Shown here: piece by piece, positions 25,801 through 37,335 of the stretch
Layout of the letters: each line of letters begins with the position of its first letter
Position numbering within the stretch: the first letter of the stretch is position 1
Source of the DNA: Watersipora subatra
Taxonomy: Eukaryota > Bryozoa > Gymnolaemata > Cheilostomatida > Watersiporidae
NCBI RefSeq assembly: GCF_963576615.1
Contig: NC_088717.1
Span: 27,941,213-28,005,212, forward strand
Direction: 5' to 3'
Length of the DNA: 64,000 bases
The notes under the pieces: model-generated
The model's input: the letters and a program-made list of their open reading frames with translations, nothing else
The model's database searches: none
Told to the model about the DNA's origin: nothing
Made by a program: the position numbers and the translations under genes

Positions 25801-28800
25801 AGGTTGACAATTCCTATAAAAGGCCCACCATCAATCAGAAATATGCTCTACTCACCTCATCTCCTAGCACTTTCTGCATTTCTGGTTTTAAGAGAGTTTC
25901 ATCGTCCCCATCCATCAGCAAACCATAGCCACTAAACTGAGGATTCCTTTCAATCTCTTTGGTCCAAAATGGATGCTCGTAAAAGAAAATAAATTTTTCT
26001 ACGACCCCTATCCAAATTTGCTCAATAGCAAGCGATTTGCTCGCTGGCAATGGTGGATGGAAAAGCTTCTGATGATTTTGCTTCAAGTAAGAAAGAGCAG
26101 GTGTTATGATTACATGATCGGCAGTGAAGATTTCTCCACTGTTGGTAGTCAGACGAACCACAGCGTCGTCACTCGAATAGTCTATCATAGTCACTTCTGT
26201 CTCTAGCTTGACTTTAGCAGTTATTACCGGAAGAAACAACTCCTGGAATATAGAGTACGCTCCATCCTTGAAAATGAAGTCTCCATTACCACCAATATCA
26301 TACTGGTCATCGTCATAAAGTTTCTCACTGCGATCCCACTTTTCCGTGGCTTCTTCTGTTTTATCGGTCTTCTCCACCCACACCAACAGCTTTTTCTACC
26401 AATAAAACTATTGTTACAAGCTGTTGTTACAAGCTGTTGAAAATGGATTGAAATTATTCAAACGATACATGCATCATGGAAATTTGAATATTGTTGATCA
26501 CAAACAATTAACTATAAAAACGAAACGTGAACATAGCCCTAATTTGTAGCATAAACAGATATGAGCTACACCAACATTACTACTCAAGTACGTAAGCTTG
26601 GTACCCAGTCTATTTAAACCTTTGTTGCTGTCAACCTATACAACATATGACAGCTCAAAAGTATCCCTAATATTGCTACAGTGGAACCTCTACTTGCAAA
26701 ATCAATTAGTTTCGGAAGCCATTTTGTAAGCATAAAATTTCGTAAGTAGAAACATATTTTACCATGTAAATGCCCTAATTCGTTCCAAACCTCACAAAAC
26801 TCGAACCTAATATTTGTATAGATAGTAAATACATGTAATGACTAAAACTTGCCACAAATACATGTTAGAATTATATTATTACATAATAAATAGAAAATGT
26901 ACACATGGAAAGAACTAAGAACAGAAGAACAGAGAAGCAACGAATAAAACGTATGAATGATATGTTTGTTTACCATTGGCACGATAGGTGAGGCTAAGTG
27001 ATGCCCGCGGGAACGGGGAGGTCAGAGGAGGTCAGGGGAGCTAGGTGTTGTATTGCTGTTTGATTTAAAGCACATAAATTACATAATTTTTTTATTATAT
27101 ATTTCAATACATCAGAGTCTTGGCTTTCGAATGAGCCTACATTCAATACACAAAGAATAATAGAACTATGAAAAACGGGGTGTCTAAAGTACGTCCTGCA
27201 AAAAAACACTTGGTTCAGGTACTCAAAATGTGGCGTCATAATTCTCATTTAGCCTTAGGTCGTCGATCCCTTTCACTGCCATTGAGGCTGCGTTTTTCTG
27301 TGACAATCGGTGCTATTAAACCCGGAGAGCTTAGTTTAATAATAAACTAAGATTCTAGATAATCAACAATGCCCGCGATCGTGCTAATGCCCGACCAATA
27401 CAAACACATGTTCTGGGTTAATTAATTATGCTTCAATAAATGTACTGTTGTTGATAAAGGTAATGAAATCACATCGACTAAATTATGACCTGCGGTTGTG
27501 TGGCCCTAGGACTAAATGTCAATCGCACTTTCGCGAGATCACGCAATGCTTGAAATTAATTAGTCTCAGTCGTCACCCTTAACATCGCATTAAAAATAAG
27601 AGCTAGTGCATAATATCATCGGGAAAATATAGTATGGTTCTTGGAGTCTGAGGTACTTATCATAGAAATAATATGTACATGGAGAACTAATGACACTGAT
27701 TCCTTTGTCATCTTCATTCGTTCTCTGGAGTTGTCCTACCTTCGCCTGCCACTAACGTCATTATCGTCATTTTCGTAGTTGATAAATAAGCGGTAAGAGC
27801 ACACAACAACGAATATGAGAATTGTGACGTCACAATTTTCGAGACTATGCCAGTAAACTTTTTCGCGGTAGAGCTCTGGGAAATCCTATAAACACCAACC
27901 AATGTCTGTCTCACCATGGCAAACAATAGCTCATTCGAAAGCCAAGACTCTGATGTATTGAAATATACAATAAAAAAATTATGTAATTTATGTGCTTCAA
28001 GAATGTCAGTAGATAGATTTATTCACATTAGCTCGGACTGTACATCATACAGAAAACACAAAATTTGAATTGCTAGAAACTAATTTAGTCATACTCTCTA
28101 TATGATATATGGAAACTCCAAATTATACAACAGTTCAGCGTTCGAAGATAATCACGTACACGCTCACACATGCGCTCACACGCGCCCGCGCTCACACACG
28201 CACGCTCACACACCCGCCCGCACACTCACACGCCCGCACACTCACACGCCCGCACACACACACACACGACTACACACACACTCACACACACAAATACACA
28301 CACGCATGCACACACACACACGCACGCACACACACACGAATACACACACACACGCTCACACACACACGCACTCACGCGCACAAATACACACACTCACACA
28401 CACGCACTCACTCACACGCACAAATACACACACTCACACACACGCTCAGACACGCACGCACACACAAATATGAAAGGCCTTCTGTTTTTTCGTATCTCGA
28501 AACATTGTTTATAAGTTGAAGCAATATTCTTTAAGAAAAAATGTTTTGCAACTTAGAAATTTTGTACGCAGAATTTTTGTGAGTTGAGGTTCCACTGTAC
28601 TTCAAGCCAAGTGAAATTTCCAGAGTTTTTTTGCTGGCAATACAAAACAATTTTTCTGATTGCTTTACATGCCTATTTGATCATTAACACTACTGTCATT
28701 GCTTTACATGCCTATTTGATCATTAACACTACTGTCATTGCTTTACATGCCTATTTGATCATTAACACTACTGTCATTGCTACTGGTACACTCACGCAAA

Positions 28801-31138
28801 TCTTTTTTTCCTCCGAAGTAAGTTTTAGTTTTGCGGATAGTCTCTTGAAATGATGCTTCTTAAACTTGGCCATATTCATTTTTGGCTCATACTCATCCCA
28901 GATAGCCTCATCTAGCATTTCTGACATCTTCAGTCCTTTTACGAACACTTTCTTGTCTATCCGAGCACCTTGGATGTCGTGACAGTGATGCCTATCTATA
29001 AATTCTAGTAGTTATCTATCTATAGGTGAATACAGTACATGCATGTTATTTATAACGTATTCTCTGCATATATACATGTAAGACGTTACATAAAATAGCT
29101 ATAAGTCTCTGATTTCACAGGGTGAGATCTTCAAATTCCCAGTGTGCTAGTTAGGGTTACACTTGTGTTATAACAGCTGTGTGTCGAGTGCGTAGGGTTA
29201 ATATTCAAGGACTATTCAAGACATAGAATTAGCAAGTCTATAGACTGAGCGTTGCGTGGTGTCTGAGCTCTTAAACTATCTTACATGTTAACTGATGATC
29301 TCAGTTAGACATAAACTGCACGTCCATGCTTCAAATGAGTTTAAAGTTGCTTCCACTCGGAATCATAGAAACGGTAAAATCCGAACGCATTCAATGCCAT
29401 TTCACTTCGCTAAACTTATGAGAAAACATTCGCTGTGAGAATACTATTCGACATCATAGAAACGCTCACTGCTGATGGATTTGAATAAATAATACTCACC
29501 TAAGCTAGCCCCAATGAAGGGGCTCGCACACAAAACCACACGGGTGTCTGCTATCAATATTTGCTACTGCTACTCAGTACTGTTTCTGCTTGACTTTTTT
29601 CCTTTACATTAACATTTACATGCCAAGGAAATGACATGAAAGGATGACGAAATAATTTATTTTTAGTGCAACTAGTTGACTAGACATGAACTGTAAAGTG
29701 ACTGACACGAAAGGTAGTCTGTTTCAACAAATTTCTAAAACGGTAGGGTACAAATTCGTCTGCAGCGAGCAACTCCGAACCCATTCGAAGTATGGAAACG
29801 CAGTGATGAAAAGCTGAGTAGCACTGAATGGTAAATTAAGGTGTTTACCTGCTACGTTCTCTCCCCATACTAAATACTCTTCCTTGAAGTCGAGCAGCCC
29901 TGCAGAGTTTAACTCTTCATATAGTGGATTGTCAATTCCGTGAATCCACTGAGCACCTAAGTCTATCTTCCTTCCACCTTTACAAAAGAGAAAACTCGGC
30001 ATTGTTGAATTACTTATGCATCTTGGTAACAACAGTCTTTGTCTAAGCCAGCCAATTTAGAGCCTCGCAACGAGTGTACCAGGAAAAGACTACTTCAAGT
30101 CGCATTGACCTTGTTTCAAGTCAGTTATTTCGCACTATAAATCTTCATGGCTGCACGCAGTCATGATGAGACAAATACGAAAAATAAAGTCAGGAACACT
30201 GAAATCCTAAGATGGACTGACCTCCCATCTATGGCCGACATCCTGATAGAAAAAGGTCTAAGATAGCTGAGACAGGTGCACAGAGTGGGTTATGAGTGAT
30301 TACCTAAACAACTATTACATTCACAACTATACAAAAAATGAGGAATGAGAGCTGACCCAGATTGAGACAGAGATGTAGCGAGGTGTAACCTGAAGTTGAG
30401 GTAACTGGACCCAAACAGAGCGGCGTGGAAGCCAGTGAGAAAGCCCAAACCATAAGACAGTCATTGTCAAAACGACCGATTGCGAAAGAGAGAACTCTTG
30501 ATTGCTATTTTTATGCAGTGTTTGCTATTAAAATTTGCTATTGTGTATAAAAGGTAAAATGTGTCGTAGCATGGCCATTGGATTTACAGTTACAGTGGAT
30601 TTTTGTTACAGAAATCAGATGGGAGGCAGACTCACTCTAATAAGGTCTAATACGTCAGTACCAAGGTCTGTGATGTTACATAGCGATTACAAACTATCAT
30701 GCCTTGCAATTACAATGACTGTCTCAAACCTAACTTTTGACAGCGTGTTTTATGCATCCGTCGCTCTGAGAATCAGTTTTGGTGCGCTGGACCCGCGATA
30801 GTTGCAAGGAACATTTCGCTATGACAGTCACTATTGGTTATTGTCCACAATAAGCCTCTTGGGATACACGCGGAATGAGGCAGTCAGCGCAAATATGTCA
30901 GGTACGACTTGTAGGACTATAGCCAGAATATTATGCAAGAAACCAGAGTAACAAACTTAGTCACAAAGGATGATCGTCACTCACTTGAGCCGATAGAAAT
31001 AGTCTTAACTCGTCCACCTATCCTGTCGGTAGCCTCTAGGATGAGGATATCCTCAATACCACCCTGAAGCAACGCTCTGGCAGCAGTGCAACCAGACATT
31101 CCTGCACCGACAATGAGTACCTTGTAATGCTTTGCCAT
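19890..31138 (-). CDS. Flavin amine oxidase, polyamine/spermine oxidase-like, copy 2 (six exons, 474 aa)
   Basis: Spliced model: exons 31138-30985, 29977-29849, 28968-28796, 26395-25856, 20716-20526 and 20127-19890. All introns are GT-AG, and phases 1,1,0,0,2 match copy 1. Residues 11-16 are GAGMSG, then EATDRIGGRV; DLGAQWIHG puts the active-site His at about 64; HVIITPALSYLK and the VEK lysine (about 286) follow; LGSYSS and FAGEAFHRKWMSTLHGAY close the FAD-binding domain. No stop or frameshift is visible, so the gene looks functional. It has no signal peptide and ends IKNS, so a cytosolic enzyme is inferred. Exon 3 is the most diverged part between the copies (57 against 66 codons) and may reflect substrate differences. 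Introns are 1007, 880, 2400, 5139 and 398 bp and contain several DNA transposons plus CA/TA microsatellites. Expected reaction: oxidation of polyamines with H2O2 release. Exact substrate unknown. Confidence 0.92.
20930..21300. repeat. TA/CA-rich simple-sequence tract in intron 4 of amine oxidase copy 2
   Basis: Runs of ATATAC, TATGTATGTTAT and ACACACATACAC with short palindromes around 20990-21070. Open frames over it are compositional artefacts. Confidence 0.85.
21849..21945 (+). repeat. Partial copy of the AACTCGAGTT palindromic MITE
   Basis: GCGCCTTACAGTGCCTCG, TGTTCTCAACTC and AAAGAACTCGGCCTGG match the start of the element at 24180-24575, including the intact target site of the hAT MITE that interrupts that copy. 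Confidence 0.75.
22021..23831. mobile_element. DNA transposon with CCCTACAGGATGAA inverted repeats and TA target
   Basis: Perfect 14-bp terminal inverted repeats CCCTACAGGATGAA and TTCATCCTGTAGGG, flanked by TA on both sides; weaker inverted similarity (ATTCG-rich, CGCGAAT motifs) continues inward. Two overlapping minus-strand open frames (23187-23429 and 23036-23236) could be remnants of one coding region joined by a frameshift, but I do not recognise the protein. Lies in intron 4 of amine oxidase copy 2. Superfamily unassigned. Confidence 0.75.
24180..24575. mobile_element. Palindromic MITE rich in AACTCGAGTT
   Basis: Starts GCGCCT..GCCTCGGGTTC and ends GGAACGTGAGGCGC, an imperfect inverted repeat. 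The interior (about 24400-24555) contains repeated copies of the palindrome AACTCGAGTT and a long self-complementary stretch around TTTACAAACTCGAGTTTGTAAA, so the transcript or single strand would fold strongly. A hAT MITE sits in its left arm. Confidence 0.75.
24193..24369. mobile_element. hAT MITE (177 bp) with 8-bp target duplication
   Basis: Flanked by TACAGTGC at 24185-24192 and 24370-24377. Ends CATACCTGCCAAC and, inverted, CAGGCCTGCCAAC. The uninterrupted target TTACAGTGCCTCG exists at about 21852, confirming the insertion. Confidence 0.88.
24997..25655. mobile_element. MITE, CACTATGTTTCC family, uninterrupted copy 2
   Basis: 659 bp with terminal inverted repeats CACTATGTTTCCATGATGCG (left) and the inverted form at the right, perfect for about 27 bp. 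No clear target duplication and no ORF. It provides the empty site for the Helitron in copy 1. Lies in intron 4 of amine oxidase copy 2. Confidence 0.88.
27069..27997. mobile_element. Foldback-like element with inverted repeats of about 68 bp
   Basis: Left arm 27069-27136 and right arm 27929-27997 are near-perfect inverted copies (AGCACATAAATTACATAATT at one end, GCTCATTCGAAAGCC at the inner edge). The interior of about 790 bp has no recognisable gene. Nested in the 26679-28597 element. Confidence 0.75.
28142..28470. repeat. CA/CG-rich simple-sequence tract
   Basis: Interspersed CACACA, CGCACA and CTCACA. It gives three overlapping His/Thr-rich open frames that are artefacts of composition. 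Confidence 0.92.
28659..28775. repeat. Tandem repeat, 39-bp unit, 3 copies
   Basis: Three identical units starting ATTGCTTTACATGCC (28659, 28698, 28737). They end about 20 bases from the splice donor of exon 3 of amine oxidase copy 2 (28795). Confidence 0.95.
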
Positions 31139-31452
31139 GACCTTGATGGGGAGAGCTATGAAGCTGTTGTAAGTATATCTTCTTCTATGAAGAAACCTTT
31201 TTACTAGTCAATGGGATAATGCTATAGCAAGTTACGACAGGGCTTATCATACGCAGTAGGATACACGCATGAATGCACTGAAGGCGTTGACTGCGCTATG
31301 AAGGAAGATGGTGTCCCATCACAAGGTCGGTACGGCGTCAGCTACCTCCGTACTATTGAATAATATATCGTGAAACAATGGATTGTGTTTGCATTGTGTG
31401 TACCATTACTATGATTATGTTGAATAGCACTGGTGCTTTTATTGTGGGTCGT

Positions 31453-31488
31453 CACACGTGTCTTGAGCAAAAGCTCAAGACACGTGTG
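31453..31488. other. Perfect 16-bp stem hairpin with two CACGTG boxes
   Basis: CACACGTGTCTTGAGC, loop AAAA, then the exact reverse complement. It lies about 315 bp upstream of the start codon of amine oxidase copy 2 and about 240 bp before the THAP relic. It could be a recombination or foldback scar, a transposon end, or a regulatory palindrome; no choice can be made. Confidence 0.85.
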
Positions 31489-31724
31489 AGCGTATACTGA
31501 GCAAAAGCTGCTAGAATCGTGCTCGCTAGTAACTCGTTTAGCCAAAGCGGTTTGCCGACGAATTCTGTGCGCATGCTCAGATAAAGGCATTGCACTCAAA
31601 CCCCTTGAATGGCAGAGGTCAATCGCGAGTACGGAGCTCCGGTCGACGCCATGTTCAGTTAGCGTTTGAGTTAATTTCAATGTGTTCAATGTGAGAAAGA
31701 AATCTAATTTCAGATTTAACAGCT

Positions 31725-34150
31725 ATGGAAGATCACGAATACACCGCTAAATCAAAGGAACAGACTACTGATATTACTACTAATAATTTATGTAAGAGAC
31801 AGAAGGGTGTAGGTGCACAGTGCTATTGCTATTCTATGAACTGCAAAAACCGGAGGAATGGACTTGGAAAGGGAAAGGGATTGGAATGTCAAAGGAAAGG
31901 GCATGACATTTCACAAGTGAGTCACTTCTACTACTAGTTCTATTACTATTACTAAAGTCTACGACTACTACTAGTTGTGCTACTACTAGTTAGTACTGCC
32001 ACTAGTTAGTTCTACTACACTAGTCACTGGGTGAGTGACTCACTCAGAGTGAGAGTCGATCAGTGTCACTGGGTGTACGAGTTTGACTGTATGTTGTCGG
32101 TGATTAGATAAATTTATAAGCTAGTGAATGAAATTTTTTTTCCTCCAGAACGAAGGTTTTTTATAATTTAATTTTGGAATTTTTTATAATATTGTTGTAG
32201 CTTATTTTGTTGTAAATGAGCTATCTACCTTCAGTATTAGTATGAGTCTAAATCTCCTTATATATGGATAGCGTTCACTCCAGTTGTGTTTGTCGTTAGG
32301 TGCAGAGGACTCTGGTTAGCTGGTGCTATAGTGTTATTCACCGTTTACGTGAGTGTCGATGCCGATAGGTGGGAGGTAGTCTAGTGATGGTCATGTTACG
32401 GTTCTACAACAAGGCTAATCCAATGCTATAGTTCATGTAACGATGCCTCATGTACATGTAAATACGCTACTGTATGTACACCTCCAACCAACCCTCTAAT
32501 GTCTGGGTTGGGGTTAGAATAGCAGTCTAGACGTAAGATATTATGATACAATATACATGTTGATCAATCAACTATTAGTATACAATTAAATGATGTTGCT
32601 TCCTTAGTTGCTAGACAGAATGAATATAACTATTAAGCTACTTCTATATAAATGGATGGACTGAATAGGAGTTGTGTTCCTACTATAGTGTTGCTATGGA
32701 CTGAGTAAATAATTCCCAACTCCACAATCAAATGGTAAGAATATTGTACACGTATGCAGCATGTAAGCAATGGTTGTTGATGCATACTTGTTTCCGTTAG
32801 TGGGAGATAATATGTGCTGTAGGAATGTATTGTAACTGCTAAGTTTCCTACCTATTAACTAATCTCTTGACATTTACGTTTGTGGGAACATTGCTAATAT
32901 ATAGCTATTTCAAAAACATGATTTTCAGCTATAACAATATTAATATTTTGGAACTACAAACCATTAGGTTATTTCCAAAAATTTATATTTAAAAAAAATG
33001 TTCGTAGTGCCTATAATATTATTTATTGTTGTACCTGGATATAGCTAGCAGTCAGGAGATAAGAGTAATAATGTTATTGTTATTACTACTGTTGATAACT
33101 AACTACTACAGTTTAATTTTAATTTTTAGATTTCCAAACAAAGCAACTAGGAACTCTCGTTATTTACAACATGGTATCGCAACCGCAGAAGAGTGAATAA
33201 GCCTGATCCTTGGGCACTTATTTGCAACGAACATTTTAATGATCCATGTTTTGACAGAACAGGTTAAAATGTTTGACTGAAGTCATTTAAAGGTAATATT
33301 TTTCAATGTTGAATGGTGCTTTTCAATTATTGAATTCAAAACAATATTGTCAAGCACAGTGCTGCAAGGTTGTTCAACTTAAAGTAGATATAGCTAAAAA
33401 ACAGCACGCAAAACAGTGGCAGCTGCCACAGTAAGTGCTTATGAATATGCCTGCAGCTTAGAAGATGTTGATGTGAATTTCTCTAGTAATGCATCTGTGG
33501 CAATGGTTAGTACATCTTTGCAGTATTTCTGCAATTTGTTTGTTGTCATTTATATTGAAATAATCTCATGGATGCAATCCATTTTTGAGTCATGCTTGAT
33601 TAAGAAATTTCCATAATGCTTTATTCCTAAGATGTGTGTGAATGACTTCCAGTGAAAATTGCCACATTTTCATTTTACATAGCGATATGGTAGCATTTTG
33701 ACCTGTTTTATTCTTGCTTATTTTATTAGTTGTATTGTTGTATCTTAAGGGTACTATGTTTATGTGAATAAAACATTCATTTTTGCTAATTTTATGTAAG
33801 TGTTATAATTGATGCTTTTGTTTAGGTGGTTGGAACAATAATCCTACTGTTACTCAGTTTAAGGCTACCTTTCGCAAACTTATCAGCAAATGTGGTGCAA
33901 AATCAGATGTTACTGCTCAAAACGAGATTCTCATCATACAGGCTACTTCAGATGTTGATCAGTTTGTGGCGCTCACAATGATTTCAGATGTCAAATTTCT
34001 GTTATAGGTAACAGTATAGTCTATATAGCTGGCTACATTGTGCAAAAGCTAAAAAGGAGATTTGTGCAAAAGCAAAAGGACACGGCAGATGGCATATCCA
34101 ACCACTGCGTCATTGATGAAAAACATTTTTCAGTCGTTTTATGATCTCCG
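31725..34150 (+). pseudogene. Decayed P-element / THAP9-like transposase
   Basis: Exon 1 (ATG 31725; donor GTGAGT at 31917) carries the first two cysteines of a THAP zinc finger (CYCYSMNCKNRR). A second piece (acceptor before 33130) carries an FP motif, then after a frameshift WALICNEHFNDPCFDR, the C-x2-H half of the finger. After a gap, 33831-34010 encodes GGWNNNPTVTQFKATFRKL, and 34016-34140 in another frame gives VYIAGYIVQKLKRR, both typical of the C-terminal part of P-type transposases. At least three frame changes and missing central parts show it is dead. No terminal inverted repeats were found. The THAP finger normally binds transposon DNA; the rest is the RNase-H-like catalytic region, here largely lost. 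Confidence 0.78.
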
Positions 34151-35094
34151 ACAGCATCATTATGCTAAAATCCTACATTCAAACTGCAAGGTGCATCTTT
34201 GCGGCATAAAATGCTAAAGCAGTACTTTTTAAAGGCCAGTAACAATGTAATCACTGTAATATTCATCTGTAGCTGTTGTGCTGTTGTTTCTAATCTGATT
34301 TAGTTTTAAGAAACTCTGATGCACCTTGGCTCAATATTCAGTGGTATACAAATCTCCTTTTACACATTTTCTGTAACATGTATGTATAAGTTTAATCATT
34401 TGATTACACTAATGCCTGCATTTCCTTGTTTGCATTATTTTGATTATCCTCTATTACAACGGTTTTTAATTTTCGTTTAGTTGTTGCAGTAGTTCATTCC
34501 ATCTTTTACAGATACTGTATTATACATATCATACATTCATAAGCTATTATCACTTAAATCTTGAAAACGGTTTCTGTTTTGACAGCATATGTGTTGTTTT
34601 TATCGAAATACTTCATGTGCCAAGTTTCTCCATTAATGGTTTATGCATATGTAATATAATTGTTAATATAATGGAACAGTTGTTATTTGCCCGAATATAT
34701 CAGTTGCTGGGTTTATGCATCTGTAATACAACAGTTTGTTGTATGAGTAATATGGTCCACGAAAATCTATTTTGCATCTACTTATCACTTATTATATCCA
34801 ATGATATACAGCCTATGGGGGCTGTATACCATTGTTATATCCCACTCCATATGTTATAAATAGGTTTTCTTTTATCAGGGAACTATAAACCTTTTGTAGG
34901 AGGAGTTTTTGTTAACACCCAGCTAGAAAATAATTATTCAACATGTACGTTTCTAGTTTCTCTCATTTTTCACTCTTTGTTTACAAACGGAATTAGTAGA
35001 CGATTAGCTCTCCAATATGGCGCATGCATTACGTATCACTATCAATTTTAAAGTCATGTGATTGCCATTTCAGGGGTTTTAAGTTCAATGGATA

Positions 35095-35182
35095 AAGGTA
35101 CGGCCACACGTAACGAATTATTTGTTCATTCTGAGCTAAATCACGAAATGAACGAATAATTCGTAATGTGTGGCCGTACCTT
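35095..35182. mobile_element. 88-bp foldback MITE
   Basis: AAGGTACGGCCACACGTAAC at the left is inverted as GTGTGGCCGTACCTT at the right, and pairing continues through GAATTATTTGTTCATT with a short central loop. Flanks TAA/TAA hint at a TA or TTAA target, not decisive. Confidence 0.85.
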
Positions 35183-36060
35183 AACTCAGCTAACTTAGCT
35201 AATCACATAAGCGATGAAGTTGTCAATAAAAACTATATTTTAATGCACTCTATAATTATTTGTGTCACATGCTGTTGTTGCGTTTGTTTAGGACTTCTTT
35301 TTGTGCTGCCTAAACAAAAATAACCTTTTTACCCTTTTCGGGATGTCTTTCTTTTTCCGTAATATATAAATATGTACCATAACAGTTGAGCAACTGCTAT
35401 AAAACTATATTACAGTAATCATCCTTATCAGGTTTTAAGAATACTACAAATATAGCATGTAAAAAACCTTATTTGTAATATTATCGACATTTTCTCCAAT
35501 TAATTGGGTTTTTGACATAACATAATGATTGGAGTTAGCCAGATTGAACTAAATGAGAGACATCAAAATTTTGTAGCAACTTGAATATGATCAAACCTGC
35601 ATGAAGTTAAAAAACCCTGAAAAGTTGCATTTTTATTGCTATATAGCATTAAAGTAATTGGTAAAATAACATTTTGAAAAATTTTAATCTACTTTTTATG
35701 CCAAATCTGAAATACTATTTTAAAATTACAATAACAATGATTCAGTTAAAAAACTTTTTTATTTATATTTTCTCATTTTAAAAACATTTTCACGAAGTAA
35801 GGTTCCTAAGTTTTTTCTATTGATATAGAAGTATCTAGCAACGTAATAAAGTGCCAAAACCTATAAAAATAAACAAGACTCGTCAGCCTTGTGAACCAAC
35901 AACTCCAAATTATACTTAATCATCCTCGAAAATATATGTAACAAATGGGGCAGTGAATATATTAAATTTTGGGTTCCCAAAAGTCATATATATTGAAAAG
36001 TTTTATATGTATTTGATGTGCCTTGATTTGTGTACTATATATTTGAAGCCCTTATGTTCC
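35183..36060. other. AT-rich intergenic DNA, no feature recognised
   Basis: Unique-looking sequence between the foldback MITE and the TA microsatellite. No supported exon. Confidence 0.4.
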
Positions 36061-36079
36061 ACAGTATATATATATGTGT

Positions 36080-36185
36080 CTGTGTGTTTTTGGAACATAT
36101 ATATATATGTTTGGAACATATTGTGTGTATATATATATGTTTGGGACATATATATATGTTTGGAACATATGTATATGTTTGGAAC

Positions 36186-36242
<57 letters not shown>

Positions 36243-36262
36243 CCATAAATATATGTATATGT
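36080..36262. repeat. TA microsatellite with TTTGGAACATATAT units
   Basis: Five or more units of GTTTGGAACATATATATATG lead into a pure (AT)n run at about 36186-36239, then an inverted GTTCCAAACA. Tyr/Ile-rich open frames on both strands are artefacts. Confidence 0.93.
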
Positions 36263-37335
36263 TCCAAACACAAAACACGCTTTGCAAAATTTTGTGGAAT
36301 AGTAAAGGCACAATCTTGTTTCAAAGCCATTGCTGTCTCCTTTCCGACAGTAGTGTCATAGCTGCCATGTCCAAGACTGTTGATAATCTTTACTAACGGT
36401 TTAGAACCTGTCATGTGGCGCAGTGTAAAGTCTAACATTTATGACGTTAGCATCAGTTTCGCACTTGAATTAGTTAGGTATACCAAATCTAAAGACCAAT
36501 CTTTAGCTGCTTGTTCTAGTATCTGGTTAGGATATATGGATGGTTACAAATGGATAGATGTTTTCGTCAGTTGATTTGATTTATTCGTTCAATTCGTTTG
36601 ATTGTGGACTGTATACAGTAAACCAGAACAGCCATGCATACAACTCAAAAAGAATGTGCACAAATATTAACCAAATATGCAGGGTGATTAGTAAAAAACA
36701 GGCAAATGCATCCATTAACTTGAACATATGTTATGAACACTTAGAATAATTAGATATCCTCTAAACACTAGTAAGACTGTAATGTGACCCAATTAAAGGC
36801 GAAACATAAAAAAAACTGGCTGTTGTGTGTGAATCACTTGGCCAGTCAAAACTGTATTCTGGAATAATTATAACAGTCAAATCCATATTTATACACGTGT
36901 GAAAAGGCAGTAATAAAAGTGCAAAATTACATGATAAACATGTCCTAAAACACTTCTAGTAAAAGTAGAGCGTGATGAACTTTCCTGTGAAATCAGATGA
37001 TCCGATGAGATTCATATGCTGCGTGTAGAGGAAAGATGGAAAAACTGGCACAAATTAAATAGTCTAGTCAAAATAGTCAAATTAAATAAATTGCCTTGCA
37101 AACCAGCTAGTGACCGGTGTTAAAAGCTAAAGTCAATATATAAGCTAAAGTCATTATAATTATGGATAATATCAATGCTTGTAACGGAAAGCTAAGCTTG
37201 TTAGTATAATGACAGACAATAGCACTGCTTCTAGCAAATCTGGAACACTGCTGCGGCTTATCAAAACAATATCTACTATGATAAGAATCGCGTCTCCGCA
37301 TCTGTCCAAAGCCAAACATAAAAGCAGAAAAAAGA

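Larger units (their letters stand above)
26679..28597. mobile_element. pogo/mariner-like non-autonomous element in intron 3 of amine oxidase copy 2
   Basis: Flanked by TA (26677-26678 and 28598-28599). Ends CAGTGGAACCTCTACTTGCA and, inverted, CAGTGGAACCTCAACTCACA are a terminal inverted repeat of the type seen in pogo/Tigger-like Tc1-mariner elements. No transposase recognised. Contains a second, inner inverted-repeat element (27069-27997) and a CA-rich tract. Confidence 0.75.

Noticed and set aside
28102..28519. Three overlapping His/Thr-rich open frames
   Set aside because: Products of the CA-rich tract in an intron of oxidase copy 2.
31342..31689. 115-codon minus-strand open frame upstream of oxidase copy 2
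   Set aside because: It runs across a perfect hairpin and has no recognisable domain; probably chance.
33416..33616. Extra exon of the THAP transposase relic
   Set aside because: The frame is open and weak splice sites exist, but no P-transposase motif is visible. Not counted as a separate feature.
35953..36438. Tyr/Ile-rich open frames on both strands, apparently membrane-like
   Set aside because: They are caused by the TA microsatellite and TTTGGAACATATAT units.
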